Assembly: GCF_009711095.1 (NCBI RefSeq)
Contig: NZ_WMJZ01000001.1
Location: forward strand, 62,001 to 126,000
From: Intestinirhabdus alba
GTDB lineage: Bacteria > Pseudomonadota > Gammaproteobacteria > Enterobacterales > Enterobacteriaceae
Reading direction: 5' to 3'
Length of the DNA: 64,000 bases
The translations under genes and the position numbers were made by a program. This document shows, in pieces, positions 30,596 to 41,096 of this stretch (positions are counted from its first letter, which is position 1; each line of letters opens with the position of its first letter). The notes under the pieces were generated by a model that had not been told where the DNA came from, made no database searches, and saw only the letters and a list, made by a program, of their open reading frames with translations.

Positions 30596-32521
30596 ATGAG
30601 TTATCAAGTCCTGGCCCGAAAGTGGCGACCACAAACCTTTGCTGACGTTGTCGGCCAGGAACATGTGCTGACCGCACTGGCAAACGGCTTGTCGCTAGGG
30701 CGAATTCACCACGCTTACCTTTTCTCCGGCACCCGCGGGGTCGGCAAAACCTCCATCGCCCGTCTGCTGGCGAAGGGGCTGAACTGTGAATCCGGCATTA
30801 CCGCGACGCCGTGTGGCGTATGCGATAACTGCCGGGAGATCGAACAGGGCCGCTTTGTCGATCTGATTGAGATCGACGCCGCCTCGCGTACCAAAGTTGA
30901 AGACACCCGCGATCTGCTGGACAACGTCCAGTACGCTCCGGCGCGCGGCCGCTTCAAAGTGTACCTGATCGATGAAGTACACATGCTGTCGCGGCACAGC
31001 TTTAACGCGCTGCTTAAAACGCTTGAGGAGCCGCCCGCGCACGTGAAGTTCCTGCTGGCGACCACCGATCCGCAGAAGCTGCCGGTGACGATACTCTCGC
31101 GCTGCCTGCAGTTCCATCTTAAGGCGCTGGACGTTGAGCAGATCCGCCATCAGCTTGAACATATTCTCGACGCCGAGCACATCGCTCACGAGCCGCGCGC
31201 GCTGCAGCTGCTCTCCCGCGCCGCCGACGGCAGCCTGCGCGATGCGCTGAGCCTGGCCGATCAGGCCATCGCCAGCGGCGACGGCCAGGTCACCACCGGG
31301 GCGGTAAGCGCGATGCTCGGCACGCTGGACGACGATCAGGCGCTGTCGCTGGTTGAAGCGGTTGTTGCTGCCGACGGCGAGCGGATGATGTCGCTGGTGA
31401 ACGAGGCCGCCGCCCGCGGCGTCGAATGGGAGGCGCTGCTGGTTGAAATGCTTGGCCTGCTGCACCGTATCGCCCTGGTTCAGCTGTCGCCGGCGGCACT
31501 TGGCAACGATATGGCGATCGTTGAGGTCCGGATGCGCGAGCTGGCCCGCACCGTGCCGCCGACCGACGTGCAGCTCTATTACCAGACGCTATTAATTGGC
31601 CGTAAAGAGCTACCTTATGCGCCGGACAGGCGGATGGGGGTCGAAATGACGCTGCTGCGCGCGCTGGCGTTCCACCCGCGTGAGCCGCTGCCGGAGCCGG
31701 AAGCGCCGCGTCGGTCGCTGGCCCCGGTCGCTCCCGCGGCGGCGGCGGTGCCGCCTCAGACGCCTGTCGCGCCTCCCCCTCAGCAGGCACCTCAGGTGCC
31801 GCTGCCGGACGCCACCAGCCAGGTGCTGGCGGCGCGCAGCCAGCTGCAGCGCGCGCAGGGAGCGAACAAAACAAAAAAGAGTGAACCGGCGGCCGCTTCG
31901 CGCGCGCGGCCGGTGAACAACGCTGCTCTGGAGAGGCTGGCCTCGGTGTCGGAGCGCGTGCAGTCGCGCCCCGCCTCGTCGGCGCGGGAGAAGGCCCCGG
32001 CGAAGCCGGAGGCCTATCGCTGGAAATCGACCACGCCGGTGGTGCAGAGCAAAGAGGCGGTGGCCACGCCGAAGGCGCTGAAGAAAGCGCTGGAGCACGA
32101 AAAAACGCCGGAACTGGCGGCAAAGCTGGCGGCGGAAGCCATTGAGCGCGATCCGTGGGCGGCGCAGGTCAGCCAGCTTTCGCTGCCGAAGCTGGTGGAG
32201 CAGGTGGCGCTGAACGCCTGGAAAGAGGAGAACGGCGGCGCGGTCTGTCTGCATCTGCGTTCGAGCCAGCGCCACCTCAACTCCGACGGCGCGCGGCAGC
32301 GGCTTGCTGAAGCGCTGAGCGCGTTAGCCGGTTCAGCGGTTGAACTGACCATCGTTGAAGATGATAATCCGGCGGTTATGACGCCGCTGGAGTGGCGTCA
32401 GGCCATTTACGAAGAGAAACTCGCGCAGGCGCGCGAAGCGATAATTGCGGATAATAACGTTCAGACCCTGCGTCGTTTCTTTGACGCTGAGCTGGATGAA
32501 GAGAGTATTCGCCCCCTTTGA
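30596..32521 (+). CDS. dnaX: DNA polymerase III tau/gamma subunit DnaX
   Basis: A 641-residue tau. The AAA+ domain has Walker A GTRGVGKTS at 45-53, zinc cysteines 64, 73, 76 and 79, LIDEVHML Walker B and the LSRC sensor motif. A Pro/Ala-rich linker (about 365-500) leads to the DnaB- and polymerase-binding domains. A programmed -1 frameshift at 31873-31879 would yield gamma: Thr426-Lys427-Lys428-Glu429 then stop. Confidence 0.97.
   Translation: MSYQVLARKWRPQTFADVVGQEHVLTALANGLSLGRIHHAYLFSGTRGVGKTSIARLLAKGLNCESGITATPCGVCDNCREIEQGRFVDLIEIDAASRTKVEDTRDLLDNVQYAPARGRFKVYLIDEVHMLSRHSFNALLKTLEEPPAHVKFLLATTDPQKLPVTILSRCLQFHLKALDVEQIRHQLEHILDAEHIAHEPRALQLLSRAADGSLRDALSLADQAIASGDGQVTTGAVSAMLGTLDDDQALSLVEAVVAADGERMMSLVNEAAARGVEWEALLVEMLGLLHRIALVQLSPAALGNDMAIVEVRMRELARTVPPTDVQLYYQTLLIGRKELPYAPDRRMGVEMTLLRALAFHPREPLPEPEAPRRSLAPVAPAAAAVPPQTPVAPPPQQAPQVPLPDATSQVLAARSQLQRAQGANKTKKSEPAAASRARPVNNAALERLASVSERVQSRPASSAREKAPAKPEAYRWKSTTPVVQSKEAVATPKALKKALEHEKTPELAAKLAAEAIERDPWAAQVSQLSLPKLVEQVALNAWKEENGGAVCLHLRSSQRHLNSDGARQRLAEALSALAGSAVELTIVEDDNPAVMTPLEWRQAIYEEKLAQAREAIIADNNVQTLRRFFDAELDEESIRPL
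31857..31914 (+). promoter_or_regulatory. dnaX: Programmed -1 frameshift signal in dnaX
   Basis: The slippery heptamer A_AAA_AAG (31873-31879) is in phase with the dnaX frame. An internal Shine-Dalgarno AGGGAG (31857-31862) lies 10 bases upstream, and a GC-rich hairpin follows (about 31885-31914, ACCGGC ... GGCCGGT). In the -1 frame the next codons are GAG then TGA (31882-31884), giving gamma of 429 residues. All three elements match E. coli. Confidence 0.93.
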
Positions 32522-32551
32522 TCGTAAGCTCCGCTTACGATCGTTATTTTT
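32520..32551 (+). terminator. Terminator-like hairpin between dnaX and ybaB
   Basis: A 10-bp perfect stem GATCGTAAGC/GCTTACGATC with a 3-base loop, starting inside the dnaX stop codon, is followed by GTTATTTTT. It probably attenuates readthrough into ybaB-recR. Confidence 0.7.
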
Positions 32552-32553
32552 AA

Positions 32554-32904
<351 letters not shown>

Positions 32905-33068
32905 TCGTCGTCGACGCTCATCCGTTACGGTTGCCGCGATGATGGCCCGGCGATGGGCCGCGCGGCAAATAATGCTGCCTTGCCTGCGAACGGTTAAACA
33001 GGCTACATTTAGCGGCCCGTGCCGCCCGGATTATCGGGCGGCTAAATCTACGACGACGGAATGATTTA

Positions 33069-33674
33069 ATGCAAACCAGCCCGCTGTTAACTCAGCTTAT
33101 GGAAGCGCTGCGCTGTCTGCCGGGCGTCGGCCCGAAGTCGGCCCAGCGCATGGCGTTTACTTTGCTGCAGCGCGATCGCAGCGGCGGGATGCGCCTGGCG
33201 CAGGCGCTGACGCGCGCCATGTCGGAAATTGGCCACTGCGCCGACTGCCGCACCTTCACCGAGCAGGAGGTCTGCAACATCTGCGCGAATCCGCGCCGCC
33301 GGGAAAACGGGCAGATCTGCGTGGTGGAGAGCCCGGCGGACATCTACGCCATTGAGCAGACCGGGCAGTTCTCCGGGCGCTACTTCGTGCTGATGGGGCA
33401 CCTTTCGCCGCTTGACGGCATCGGGCCGGATGATATCGGTCTCGATCGGCTGGAGCAGCGGCTGGGATCCGAGTCGCTGAGCGAGGTTATCCTGGCCACC
33501 AACCCGACGGTTGAGGGGGAAGCCACGGCCAATTACATCGCTGAGCTTTGCGGCCAGTACGGCGTCGAGGCCAGCCGGATCGCCCACGGCGTGCCGGTCG
33601 GCGGCGAGCTGGAGATGGTTGACGGCACCACGCTGTCGCACTCGCTGGCCGGTCGCCATAAGATTAAATTCTGA
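33069..33674 (+). CDS. recR: Recombination mediator RecR
   Basis: A 201-residue protein with N-terminal helix-hairpin-helix ([14 protein letters not shown]), a C4 zinc finger (Cys57, 60, 69, 72), a Toprim domain and a C-terminal Walker-like segment. With RecO and RecF it loads RecA onto SSB-coated gaps. Unusually, 164 bp separate it from ybaB, including a perfect hairpin GCCGCCCG/CGGGCGGC (33021-33042), so it may have its own promoter. Confidence 0.96.
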   Translation: MQTSPLLTQLMEALRCLPGVGPKSAQRMAFTLLQRDRSGGMRLAQALTRAMSEIGHCADCRTFTEQEVCNICANPRRRENGQICVVESPADIYAIEQTGQFSGRYFVLMGHLSPLDGIGPDDIGLDRLEQRLGSESLSEVILATNPTVEGEATANYIAELCGQYGVEASRIAHGVPVGGELEMVDGTTLSHSLAGRHKIKF

Positions 33675-33679
33675 ACAAA

Positions 33680-33703
33680 CGGAGGCAACGTCCGCGGCCT
33701 CCG
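33680..33703 (+). terminator. Possible terminator of recR overlapping the htpG promoter
   Basis: The stem CGGAGGC/GCCTCCG with a 10-base loop is followed by CTTGAAATTTTT. The T-tract is weak, and it coincides with the -35 region of the heat-shock promoter. Confidence 0.5.
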
Positions 33704-33732
33704 CTTGAAATTTTTCCCGCCCGGCCCCATCT
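33704..33732 (+). promoter_or_regulatory. Sigma-32 heat-shock promoter of htpG
   Basis: CTTGAAA (33704-33710) and CCCCATCT (33725-33732) with a 14-bp spacer are a close match to the RpoH consensus, about 50 bp before the htpG start. Confidence 0.9.
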
Positions 33733-33784
33733 CCCCCTCAACCTGGTTTTACCATTCAGAATGGCATTGTTGAGGGTGATCTCT

Positions 33785-35659
33785 ATGAAAGGACAAGAAA
33801 CACGTGGTTTTCAGTCGGAAGTCAAGCAGCTTCTGCATCTGATGATCCATTCTCTGTACTCCAATAAAGAAATTTTTCTGCGTGAGCTTATCTCTAACGC
33901 CTCGGATGCGGCGGACAAGCTGCGCTTTCGCGCCCTGTCAAACCCCGATCTGTATGAGGGCGACGGCGAGCTGCGCGTCCGCGTCTCTTTCGATAAAGAT
34001 AAGCGCACGTTGACCATCGCCGACAACGGCGTCGGGATGAACCGCGATGAAGTCATCGATCATCTGGGAACCATTGCCAAATCCGGCACCAAATCCTTCC
34101 TGGAGTCCATGGGCTCCGACCAGGCGAAGGACAGCCAGCTGATTGGTCAGTTCGGGGTCGGCTTCTACTCTGCGTTTATCGTTGCCGATAAGGTGACCGT
34201 GCGCACCCGCGCGGCGGGCGATAAGCCGGAAAACGGCGTGTTCTGGGAGTCGGCGGGGGAAGGCGAGTACACCGTCGCGGATATCAGCAAGGCCGATCGC
34301 GGTACTGAAATCACCCTGCACCTGCGCGAAGGGGAAGATGAATTCCTCGACGACTGGCGCGTGCGCTCCATCATCAGCAAATATTCCGACCATATCGCCC
34401 TGCCGGTAGAGATTGAAAAGCAGGAGGAGAAAGAGGGCGAGACCGAGGTCTCCTGGGAGAAAATCAACAAGGCCCAGGCGCTGTGGACCCGCAGCAAGTC
34501 GGATATCAAAGACGACGAATATAACGAATTTTATAAGCATATCGCCCACGACTTCACCGATCCGCTGACCTGGAGCCACAACCGCGTGGAAGGCAAGCAG
34601 GAGTACACCAGCCTGCTGTACATTCCGTCGCAGGCACCCTGGGATATGTGGAACCGCGATCATAAGCACGGCCTGAAGCTGTACGTGCAGCGCGTCTTTA
34701 TCATGGATGACGCCGAGCAGTTTATGCCGAACTATCTGCGTTTCGTGCGCGGCCTGATCGACTCCAACGACCTGCCGCTGAACGTCTCCCGTGAAATTCT
34801 GCAGGACAGCAGCGTGACCCGCAACCTGCGCAGCGCCCTGACTAAACGTGTTCTGCAGATGCTGGAAAAGCTGGCGAAAGACGACGCGGAAAAATATCAG
34901 ACCTTCTGGCAGCAGTTCGGCCTGGTGCTGAAAGAAGGCCCGGCGGAAGATCACGCCAACCGGGAAACCATTGCGAAGCTGATGCGCTTTGCCTCCACCC
35001 ATAGCGACACTTCCGCCCAGACCGTATCGCTGGAAGAGTACGTTTCCCGCATGAAGGAAGGGCAGGAGAAGATCTACTACATTACCGCAGACAGCTACGC
35101 GGCGGCGAAAAGCAGCCCGCACCTGGAGCTGCTGCGTAAGAAGGGCATCGAAGTGCTGCTGCTCTCCGACCGCATCGATGAGTGGATGATGAACTACCTG
35201 ACCGACTTTGACGGTAAGGCGTTCCAGTCCGTCGCCAAAGCGGATGAGTCCATCGAGAAGCTGGCGGACGACGTGGACGAATCGGCCAAAGAGGCAGAGA
35301 AGGCTCTGGAGCCGTTCGTGGAGCGGGTGAAGAGCCTGCTGGGCGAGCGCGTGAAGGAGGTGCGTCTGACCCATCGTCTGACCGATACCCCGGCGATTGT
35401 CACCACCGACGCCGATGAAATGGGCACCCAGATGGCTAAGCTGTTCGCTGCCGCCGGGCAGGCGGTTCCGGAAGTGAAGTATATTTTTGAGCTTAACCCG
35501 GAGCACGCGCTGGTAAAACGCACCGCGGACACCCAGGACGAGGCGCAGTTTAAAGAGTGGGTCGAGCTGCTGCTGGATCAGGCGCTGCTTGCCGAGCGCG
35601 GCACCCTGGAGGACCCGAACCAGTTTATCCGCCGTATGAACCAGCTGCTGGTCTCCTGA
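33785..35659 (+). CDS. htpG: Hsp90 chaperone HtpG
   Basis: A 624-residue bacterial Hsp90: GHKL ATPase domain ([28 protein letters not shown]), middle domain with the catalytic-loop Arg region and C-terminal dimerisation domain. The ATG at 33785 has GAGGGTGA upstream and gives [17 protein letters not shown]; the 8-codon extension to 33761 is ignored. Heat-shock inducible through the promoter above. Confidence 0.98.
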   Translation: MKGQETRGFQSEVKQLLHLMIHSLYSNKEIFLRELISNASDAADKLRFRALSNPDLYEGDGELRVRVSFDKDKRTLTIADNGVGMNRDEVIDHLGTIAKSGTKSFLESMGSDQAKDSQLIGQFGVGFYSAFIVADKVTVRTRAAGDKPENGVFWESAGEGEYTVADISKADRGTEITLHLREGEDEFLDDWRVRSIISKYSDHIALPVEIEKQEEKEGETEVSWEKINKAQALWTRSKSDIKDDEYNEFYKHIAHDFTDPLTWSHNRVEGKQEYTSLLYIPSQAPWDMWNRDHKHGLKLYVQRVFIMDDAEQFMPNYLRFVRGLIDSNDLPLNVSREILQDSSVTRNLRSALTKRVLQMLEKLAKDDAEKYQTFWQQFGLVLKEGPAEDHANRETIAKLMRFASTHSDTSAQTVSLEEYVSRMKEGQEKIYYITADSYAAAKSSPHLELLRKKGIEVLLLSDRIDEWMMNYLTDFDGKAFQSVAKADESIEKLADDVDESAKEAEKALEPFVERVKSLLGERVKEVRLTHRLTDTPAIVTTDADEMGTQMAKLFAAAGQAVPEVKYIFELNPEHALVKRTADTQDEAQFKEWVELLLDQALLAERGTLEDPNQFIRRMNQLLVS

Positions 35660-35664
35660 GTTTT

Positions 35665-35800
35665 ACCCTCACCCTGACCCTCTCCCTGAAAGGGAGAGGG
35701 GACTGCTCCGGCTCGACTTTTCTCCCTCACCCTGCGGGGGAGGAGTCAGGTTCAGCACCGGCTTTCTCCCTTTCCCTGTGGGAGAGGGCCGGGTGAGGAC
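35665..35800. repeat. Pyrimidine-rich palindromic intergenic repeat between htpG and adk
   Basis: Three tandem imperfect units of the form CCCTCACCCTG ... CCCTCTCCC ... GGGAGAGGG. The hairpin CCCTCTCCCT-GAA-AGGGAGAGGG lies at about 35678-35700, and the last unit ends GGGAGAGGGCCGGGTGAGG (about 35780-35798), inverted relative to the first. This is a common enterobacterial intergenic repeat type; it may terminate htpG. Confidence 0.7.
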
Positions 35801-35864
35801 ATCAAACCGCACCTTCCGCATAATATCTCACCATTAACCGTTTCAGCCGGGGCACCTTCCTTGA

Positions 35865-36581
<717 letters not shown>

Positions 36582-36728
36582 TGAGGTTTATCATCAGGTC
36601 CGGCGTTTTGCCGGCCCGAAACAGGCTGCGTCGCCCGGCGCAGCCTGGCTGAATCTCGCGCAGCAGTACGTTCTTCGTTATCAATTTTCCACTACAATTA
36701 TCAGCTACTTGAATGGATAGAGGCGTTA

Positions 36729-37697
36729 ATGCGTCAGACGAAAACCGGCATCCTGCTGGCAAACCTTGGCACCCCCGATGCTCCCACTCCCGCAGCGGTA
36801 AAACGCTATCTCCGGCAGTTCCTTAGCGATAAGCGGGTGGTCGATGTTTCCTCGCTGCTGTGGTGGCCGCTGCTGCGCGGGGTGATTCTGCCGCTGCGCG
36901 CACCCAGGGTGGCGAAGCTGTATCAGGCCATCTGGATGGAGGAGGGCTCGCCGCTGATGGTGTACAGCCGCCGCCAGCAGCAGGCGCTGGCGGCGCGGCT
37001 GCCTGAGGTGCCGGTGGCGCTGGGCATGAGCTACGGCTCCCCCTCGCTGGAAAGCGCCGTGGATCAACTGCTGGCCTGCAACGTTGATCATATTGTGGTG
37101 CTGCCGCTCTATCCGCAATACTCCTGCTCGACGGCCGCCGCCGTCTGGGACGAGCTGGCGCGCATTTTCGCCGCTCGCCGCCGTCTTCCCGGCCTGACTT
37201 TTATTCGTGACTATGCGGATGACGATGGCTATATCGCCGCCCTTGTCGACCGCGTGCGCGAGTCGTTTGCGCGACACGGCGAGCCGGATCTGCTGCTGCT
37301 CTCCTATCACGGCATCCCCCAGCGCTACGCTGACGAAGGGGACGATTATCCGCAGCGCTGCCGTGATACCACCCGCGAGCTGGTCTCGGCGCTGGGTATT
37401 GCCCCGGAGAAGGTGATGATGTCCTTCCAGTCGCGCTTTGGCCGCGAGCCGTGGCTGACGCCTTACACCGACGAAACCCTGAAGATGCTGGGCGAAAAGG
37501 GGGTCGGCCATATTCAGGTAATGTGTCCGGGCTTTGCCGCCGACTGCCTGGAGACGCTGGAGGAGATTGCGGTGCAAAACCGGGATCTCTTCCTGGCGGC
37601 GGGGGGCAAAAAATATGAGTATATTCCCGCCCTCAACGCCGGGCCGGCGCATATAGAGATGATGCTGAAGCTTGTCGGGCCTCACCTTCGGCGCTGA
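36729..37697 (+). CDS. hemH: Ferrochelatase HemH
   Basis: A 322-residue ferrochelatase inserting Fe(II) into protoporphyrin IX. The active-site His lies in [11 protein letters not shown] and the Glu/acidic path in [15 protein letters not shown]. In E. coli aes and gsk follow; here hemH is only 129 bp from the convergent ybaL. Confidence 0.97.
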   Translation: MRQTKTGILLANLGTPDAPTPAAVKRYLRQFLSDKRVVDVSSLLWWPLLRGVILPLRAPRVAKLYQAIWMEEGSPLMVYSRRQQQALAARLPEVPVALGMSYGSPSLESAVDQLLACNVDHIVVLPLYPQYSCSTAAAVWDELARIFAARRRLPGLTFIRDYADDDGYIAALVDRVRESFARHGEPDLLLLSYHGIPQRYADEGDDYPQRCRDTTRELVSALGIAPEKVMMSFQSRFGREPWLTPYTDETLKMLGEKGVGHIQVMCPGFAADCLETLEEIAVQNRDLFLAAGGKKYEYIPALNAGPAHIEMMLKLVGPHLRR

Positions 37698-37826
37698 CAG
37701 CTCTCTTCTTTTCCCCGGTCCTGTGTCGTAAGGCCGGGCCGGCGAAGACGCAAACTGAAAAGCGCGCCTCGTCGCGCGGGCCGCGCTACCGCCGCGCCAG
37801 GCCGGCGAACTCCAGCAGGTATCGCT

Positions 37827-39503
37827 TTAGCTGGCGACCACTTCGCCTGCCGGGGGCGTTTCCAGCAGCTCCAGCATGGTGCGGGCGATTTCGCGCTCGC
37901 CCATTACCACCTGATTGGCCCCGCGTTCGGTAATGTAGTCCACTTCATCGTCATAGTGAGCGCGGGCGATAATTTCAATATCAGGGCATCTCTCGCGAGC
38001 GGAGGCGACGATCTCTCCCGCCTCGTAGCCGTTAGGAATGGTCAGCAGCAGCCAGCGGGCGCAGTCGAGGTGCGCCAGGTTCATAATCTCTTCGTTGGCA
38101 GCGTTGCCCAGCACCGCGCGGATCCCCCGCTCGCGCAGCTCGTCCACCCGGCTACGGGAGGTTTCGATCACCACCAGCGGAATGCCCGCCTGAATCAGCC
38201 TGTCACCAAGCAGGCTGCCAACGCGGCCAAAGCCGACCAGCAGGGCGTGATTACAGATATCCACCGGGATCTGCTTCTCTTCTTCAATAGCCTCTTCCAG
38301 CGTCTGCTCCTCAAGCGTTTCGGTCTTCGCAAGGTATTTTTCCAGTAGCGCAAACAGCACCGGGTTGAGCATAATTGACAGAATCGCCCCCGCCAGCACC
38401 AGATTTTGCCCGGCCTGGGGCAGCAGATCCAGCGCCATGCCCAGGCCGGCGAGGATAAAGGCAAACTCGCCGATCTGCGCCAGGCTGGCGGCGATGGTCA
38501 GCGCGGTGCGCGGCGAGTGGCCGAACAGACGCACCAGAAAGAAGGCCGCAACCGACTTACCGAAGAGAATAATGACCAGCGTACCCAGCACCGCCAGCGG
38601 CTGCTGGATCAGCACCAGTGGATCGAATAGCATACCGACGGAGACAAAGAACAGCACCGCAAAGGCGTCGCGCAGCGGCAGGGTGTCGTGCGCCGCGCGG
38701 TGGCTCAGCTCCGACTCGTTCAGCACCATTCCGGCGAAGAAAGCGCCGAGGGCAAAAGAGACATCAAACAGCTCAACCGCCCCGAAGGCAATGCCCAGCG
38801 CCAGCGCCAGCACCGACAGGGTGAACAGCTCCCGGGAGCCGGTAGCGGCGCTGCGGGCCATGATCCACGGCACCAGACGCCTGCCCACCAGCATCATAAT
38901 GGCGATAAAGGCCACCACCTTGCCGATGGTGATGCTCATGTCCACCGCCAGCGTGGCGAGGCCGACGTTGCCCTTTTCCACCATGCCGGCTACCGCAGGC
39001 AGCAGCACCAGCGTCAGCACCATCACCAGATCTTCGACAATCAGCCAGCCGATGGCGATCTGCCCGCGCTGGCTGTCAAGCAGCTGTCGCTCCTCAAGGG
39101 CGCGCAGCAGCACCACGGTACTGGCGGTGGAGAGACACAGGCCAAACACGATGCCGGTCATCAACGACCAGCCGATGGCGGCGGAGAGCGCCATGCCCAG
39201 CAGGGTGGCCACGGCTATCTGTGCGATGGCACCGGGAATGGCGATGGCCTTTACCGCCATCAAATCCTTAAGTGAAAAATGCAGCCCGACGCCAAACATC
39301 AACAGAATGACCCCCAGCTCCGCCAGCTCGGGGGCGAGCCGGGTATCGGCAACGAAGCCGGGAGTAAATGGCCCGGCAAGCACGCCCGCTAACAGATAGC
39401 CCACCAGAGGCGAAATACGCAGCTTGTTGGCAAGCATGCCGAGAATAAAAGCGAGCACAAGGCCGCCAACAATGGTGGTAATAAGCGGGGTGGCGTGATG
39501 CAT
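37827..39503 (-). CDS. ybaL: KefB/CPA2-type cation:proton antiporter YbaL
   Basis: A 558-residue protein: CPA2 antiporter membrane domain (12-13 helices, to about 390) and a cytosolic TrkA-N (RCK) domain with the nucleotide motif VGFGRVGSLLGDRL. The ATG at 39503 with AAGGAGACGG upstream gives the E. coli length; the extension MDPPTKGDG is ignored. Transport specificity is not established. Confidence 0.94.
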   Translation of the reverse strand: MHHATPLITTIVGGLVLAFILGMLANKLRISPLVGYLLAGVLAGPFTPGFVADTRLAPELAELGVILLMFGVGLHFSLKDLMAVKAIAIPGAIAQIAVATLLGMALSAAIGWSLMTGIVFGLCLSTASTVVLLRALEERQLLDSQRGQIAIGWLIVEDLVMVLTLVLLPAVAGMVEKGNVGLATLAVDMSITIGKVVAFIAIMMLVGRRLVPWIMARSAATGSRELFTLSVLALALGIAFGAVELFDVSFALGAFFAGMVLNESELSHRAAHDTLPLRDAFAVLFFVSVGMLFDPLVLIQQPLAVLGTLVIILFGKSVAAFFLVRLFGHSPRTALTIAASLAQIGEFAFILAGLGMALDLLPQAGQNLVLAGAILSIMLNPVLFALLEKYLAKTETLEEQTLEEAIEEEKQIPVDICNHALLVGFGRVGSLLGDRLIQAGIPLVVIETSRSRVDELRERGIRAVLGNAANEEIMNLAHLDCARWLLLTIPNGYEAGEIVASARERCPDIEIIARAHYDDEVDYITERGANQVVMGEREIARTMLELLETPPAGEVVAS

Positions 39504-39714
39504 TCCGTCTCCTTTGGTCGGTGGGTCCAAAATTAAGGTAATAGTTTATGACAATTTTTATGGCCGCGTTTAAGAATTATGCTTGAAATTTGTAGAAATA
39601 CGCTATTCGCCACAAAAAAAACAGTAATTGGCAAAGGAGTGGTCAAACGTCGGGCAAACGCTTATAGAAACAGGCGGTGAGCGCGGCCAAAGTGTAACTT
39701 TGACCGCGAAGAAC

Positions 39715-40935
39715 TCAGGCTTTATGCCGGTTATCAGGCAGGAATACGGTCAGTATGCCGAGAAGGGGCAGGAAGGCGCATATTTTATAGACTAAATCGA
39801 TGCTGCTATGGTCGGCGATCAGCCCTAAGACCGCTGCACCAAGGCCACCCATGCCGAAAGCAAAGCCGAAAAACAGGCCGGAAACCATACCGATACGTCC
39901 CGGCAGCAGCTCCTGGGCGTACACCAGAATGGCGGAAAAGGCCGATGCGAGGATAAAACCAATGATCACCGTTAAAATCCCGGTCCAGTAGAGGGTGGCA
40001 TAGGGTAAAACAAGGGTAAAGGGCGCGACGCCGAGGATAGAGCCCCAAATAACATATTTTCTGCCAATCTTATCGCCAACAGGCCCGCCGATTACGGTGC
40101 CCGCGGCCACGGCAAACAGGAACGCGAACAGATGAAGCTGGGCATTTTGCACCGATAAACCAAATTTTTGCATCAAATAAAAGGTGTAATAACTGCTGAT
40201 GCTCGCCATATAGAAGTATTTTGAAAAAATCAGCATCAGCAGCACGCTGACCGCCAGTACCACCTTACGGCGCGGCAGAGGGTTGACCGTGGCTGCCTTT
40301 GGCTTCCCTTTGCCGATCCGCTGCTGGGCGGCGTACCAGCGGCTGACCTGCGCCAGCACGACGATGGCCAGCAGCGCAGCGAGCACGAACCACGCCACGT
40401 TGCCCTTGCCGTAGGGGGCAATCATCACCGCCGCCAGCAGCGGCCCAAGGGAGCTGCCGAAGTTGCCGCCCACCTGGAAGATGGACTGGGCCAGGCCGTG
40501 GCGGCCGCCGGAGGCCATGCGCGCCACCCGGGAAGACTCCGGGTGGAACACCGACGAGCCGGTGCCGACCAGCGCCGCCGCCAGCAGCACGCCGCTGAAG
40601 CTATCCGCCAGCGCCAGCAGCACCAGGCCGCTCAGGGTAAAGCACATGCCGATCGGCAGCGACCAGGGCATCGGATACTTATCGGTCCAGTAGCCGACCA
40701 CCGGCTGCAGCAGCGATGAGGCCAGTTGGAAGGTGAGGGTGATCATGCCAATCTGCATGAAGGTCAGCGAAAACTCCGACTGCAGCAGCGGGTAAATCGC
40801 CAGGATCAGCGACTGGAGCATATCGTTTAATAAGTGTGAAAGGCTGATAGCGCCTAAAATACCAAACGAGGTGCGTGCTTTTTGCGACGGCGCAGCGGGG
40901 CCGGAGAGCGGTTGAGCGTTCTGATTCGTTGCCAT
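39715..40935 (-). CDS. fsr: Fosmidomycin resistance protein Fsr (MFS efflux)
   Basis: A 406-residue, 12-helix MFS exporter, same length as E. coli Fsr; overexpression gives fosmidomycin resistance there. The ATG at 40935 (MATNQNAQPLSGPAAP) is preferred over the 29-codon upstream extension. A GC-rich dyad at about 39682-39706 may terminate it; 211 bp separate it from ybaL. Confidence 0.95.
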   Translation of the reverse strand: MATNQNAQPLSGPAAPSQKARTSFGILGAISLSHLLNDMLQSLILAIYPLLQSEFSLTFMQIGMITLTFQLASSLLQPVVGYWTDKYPMPWSLPIGMCFTLSGLVLLALADSFSGVLLAAALVGTGSSVFHPESSRVARMASGGRHGLAQSIFQVGGNFGSSLGPLLAAVMIAPYGKGNVAWFVLAALLAIVVLAQVSRWYAAQQRIGKGKPKAATVNPLPRRKVVLAVSVLLMLIFSKYFYMASISSYYTFYLMQKFGLSVQNAQLHLFAFLFAVAAGTVIGGPVGDKIGRKYVIWGSILGVAPFTLVLPYATLYWTGILTVIIGFILASAFSAILVYAQELLPGRIGMVSGLFFGFAFGMGGLGAAVLGLIADHSSIDLVYKICAFLPLLGILTVFLPDNRHKA

Positions 40936-41096
40936 AGAGTTATGCCGGTGAAAGTGCCTGGAGGCGGGTGCTTTTATTGTCGCCCTACGATACCCGCGGG
41001 TGCAGTTTGAGGGAAGTCGCAAATCTGAAAATAAGTTTGTCTATTATTTCGCACAGCGGTAATTTCAGCGTTTGAAATGGAGCCAGGGAGAGAAGC

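Noticed and set aside
33938-35506. 522-codon minus-strand ORF
   Set aside because: Antisense shadow of htpG, which is full length and unmistakable.
35665-35800. Repeated pyrimidine tracts considered as a CRISPR array
   Set aside because: The units are imperfect, palindromic and contiguous, with no uniform unique spacers and no cas genes nearby.
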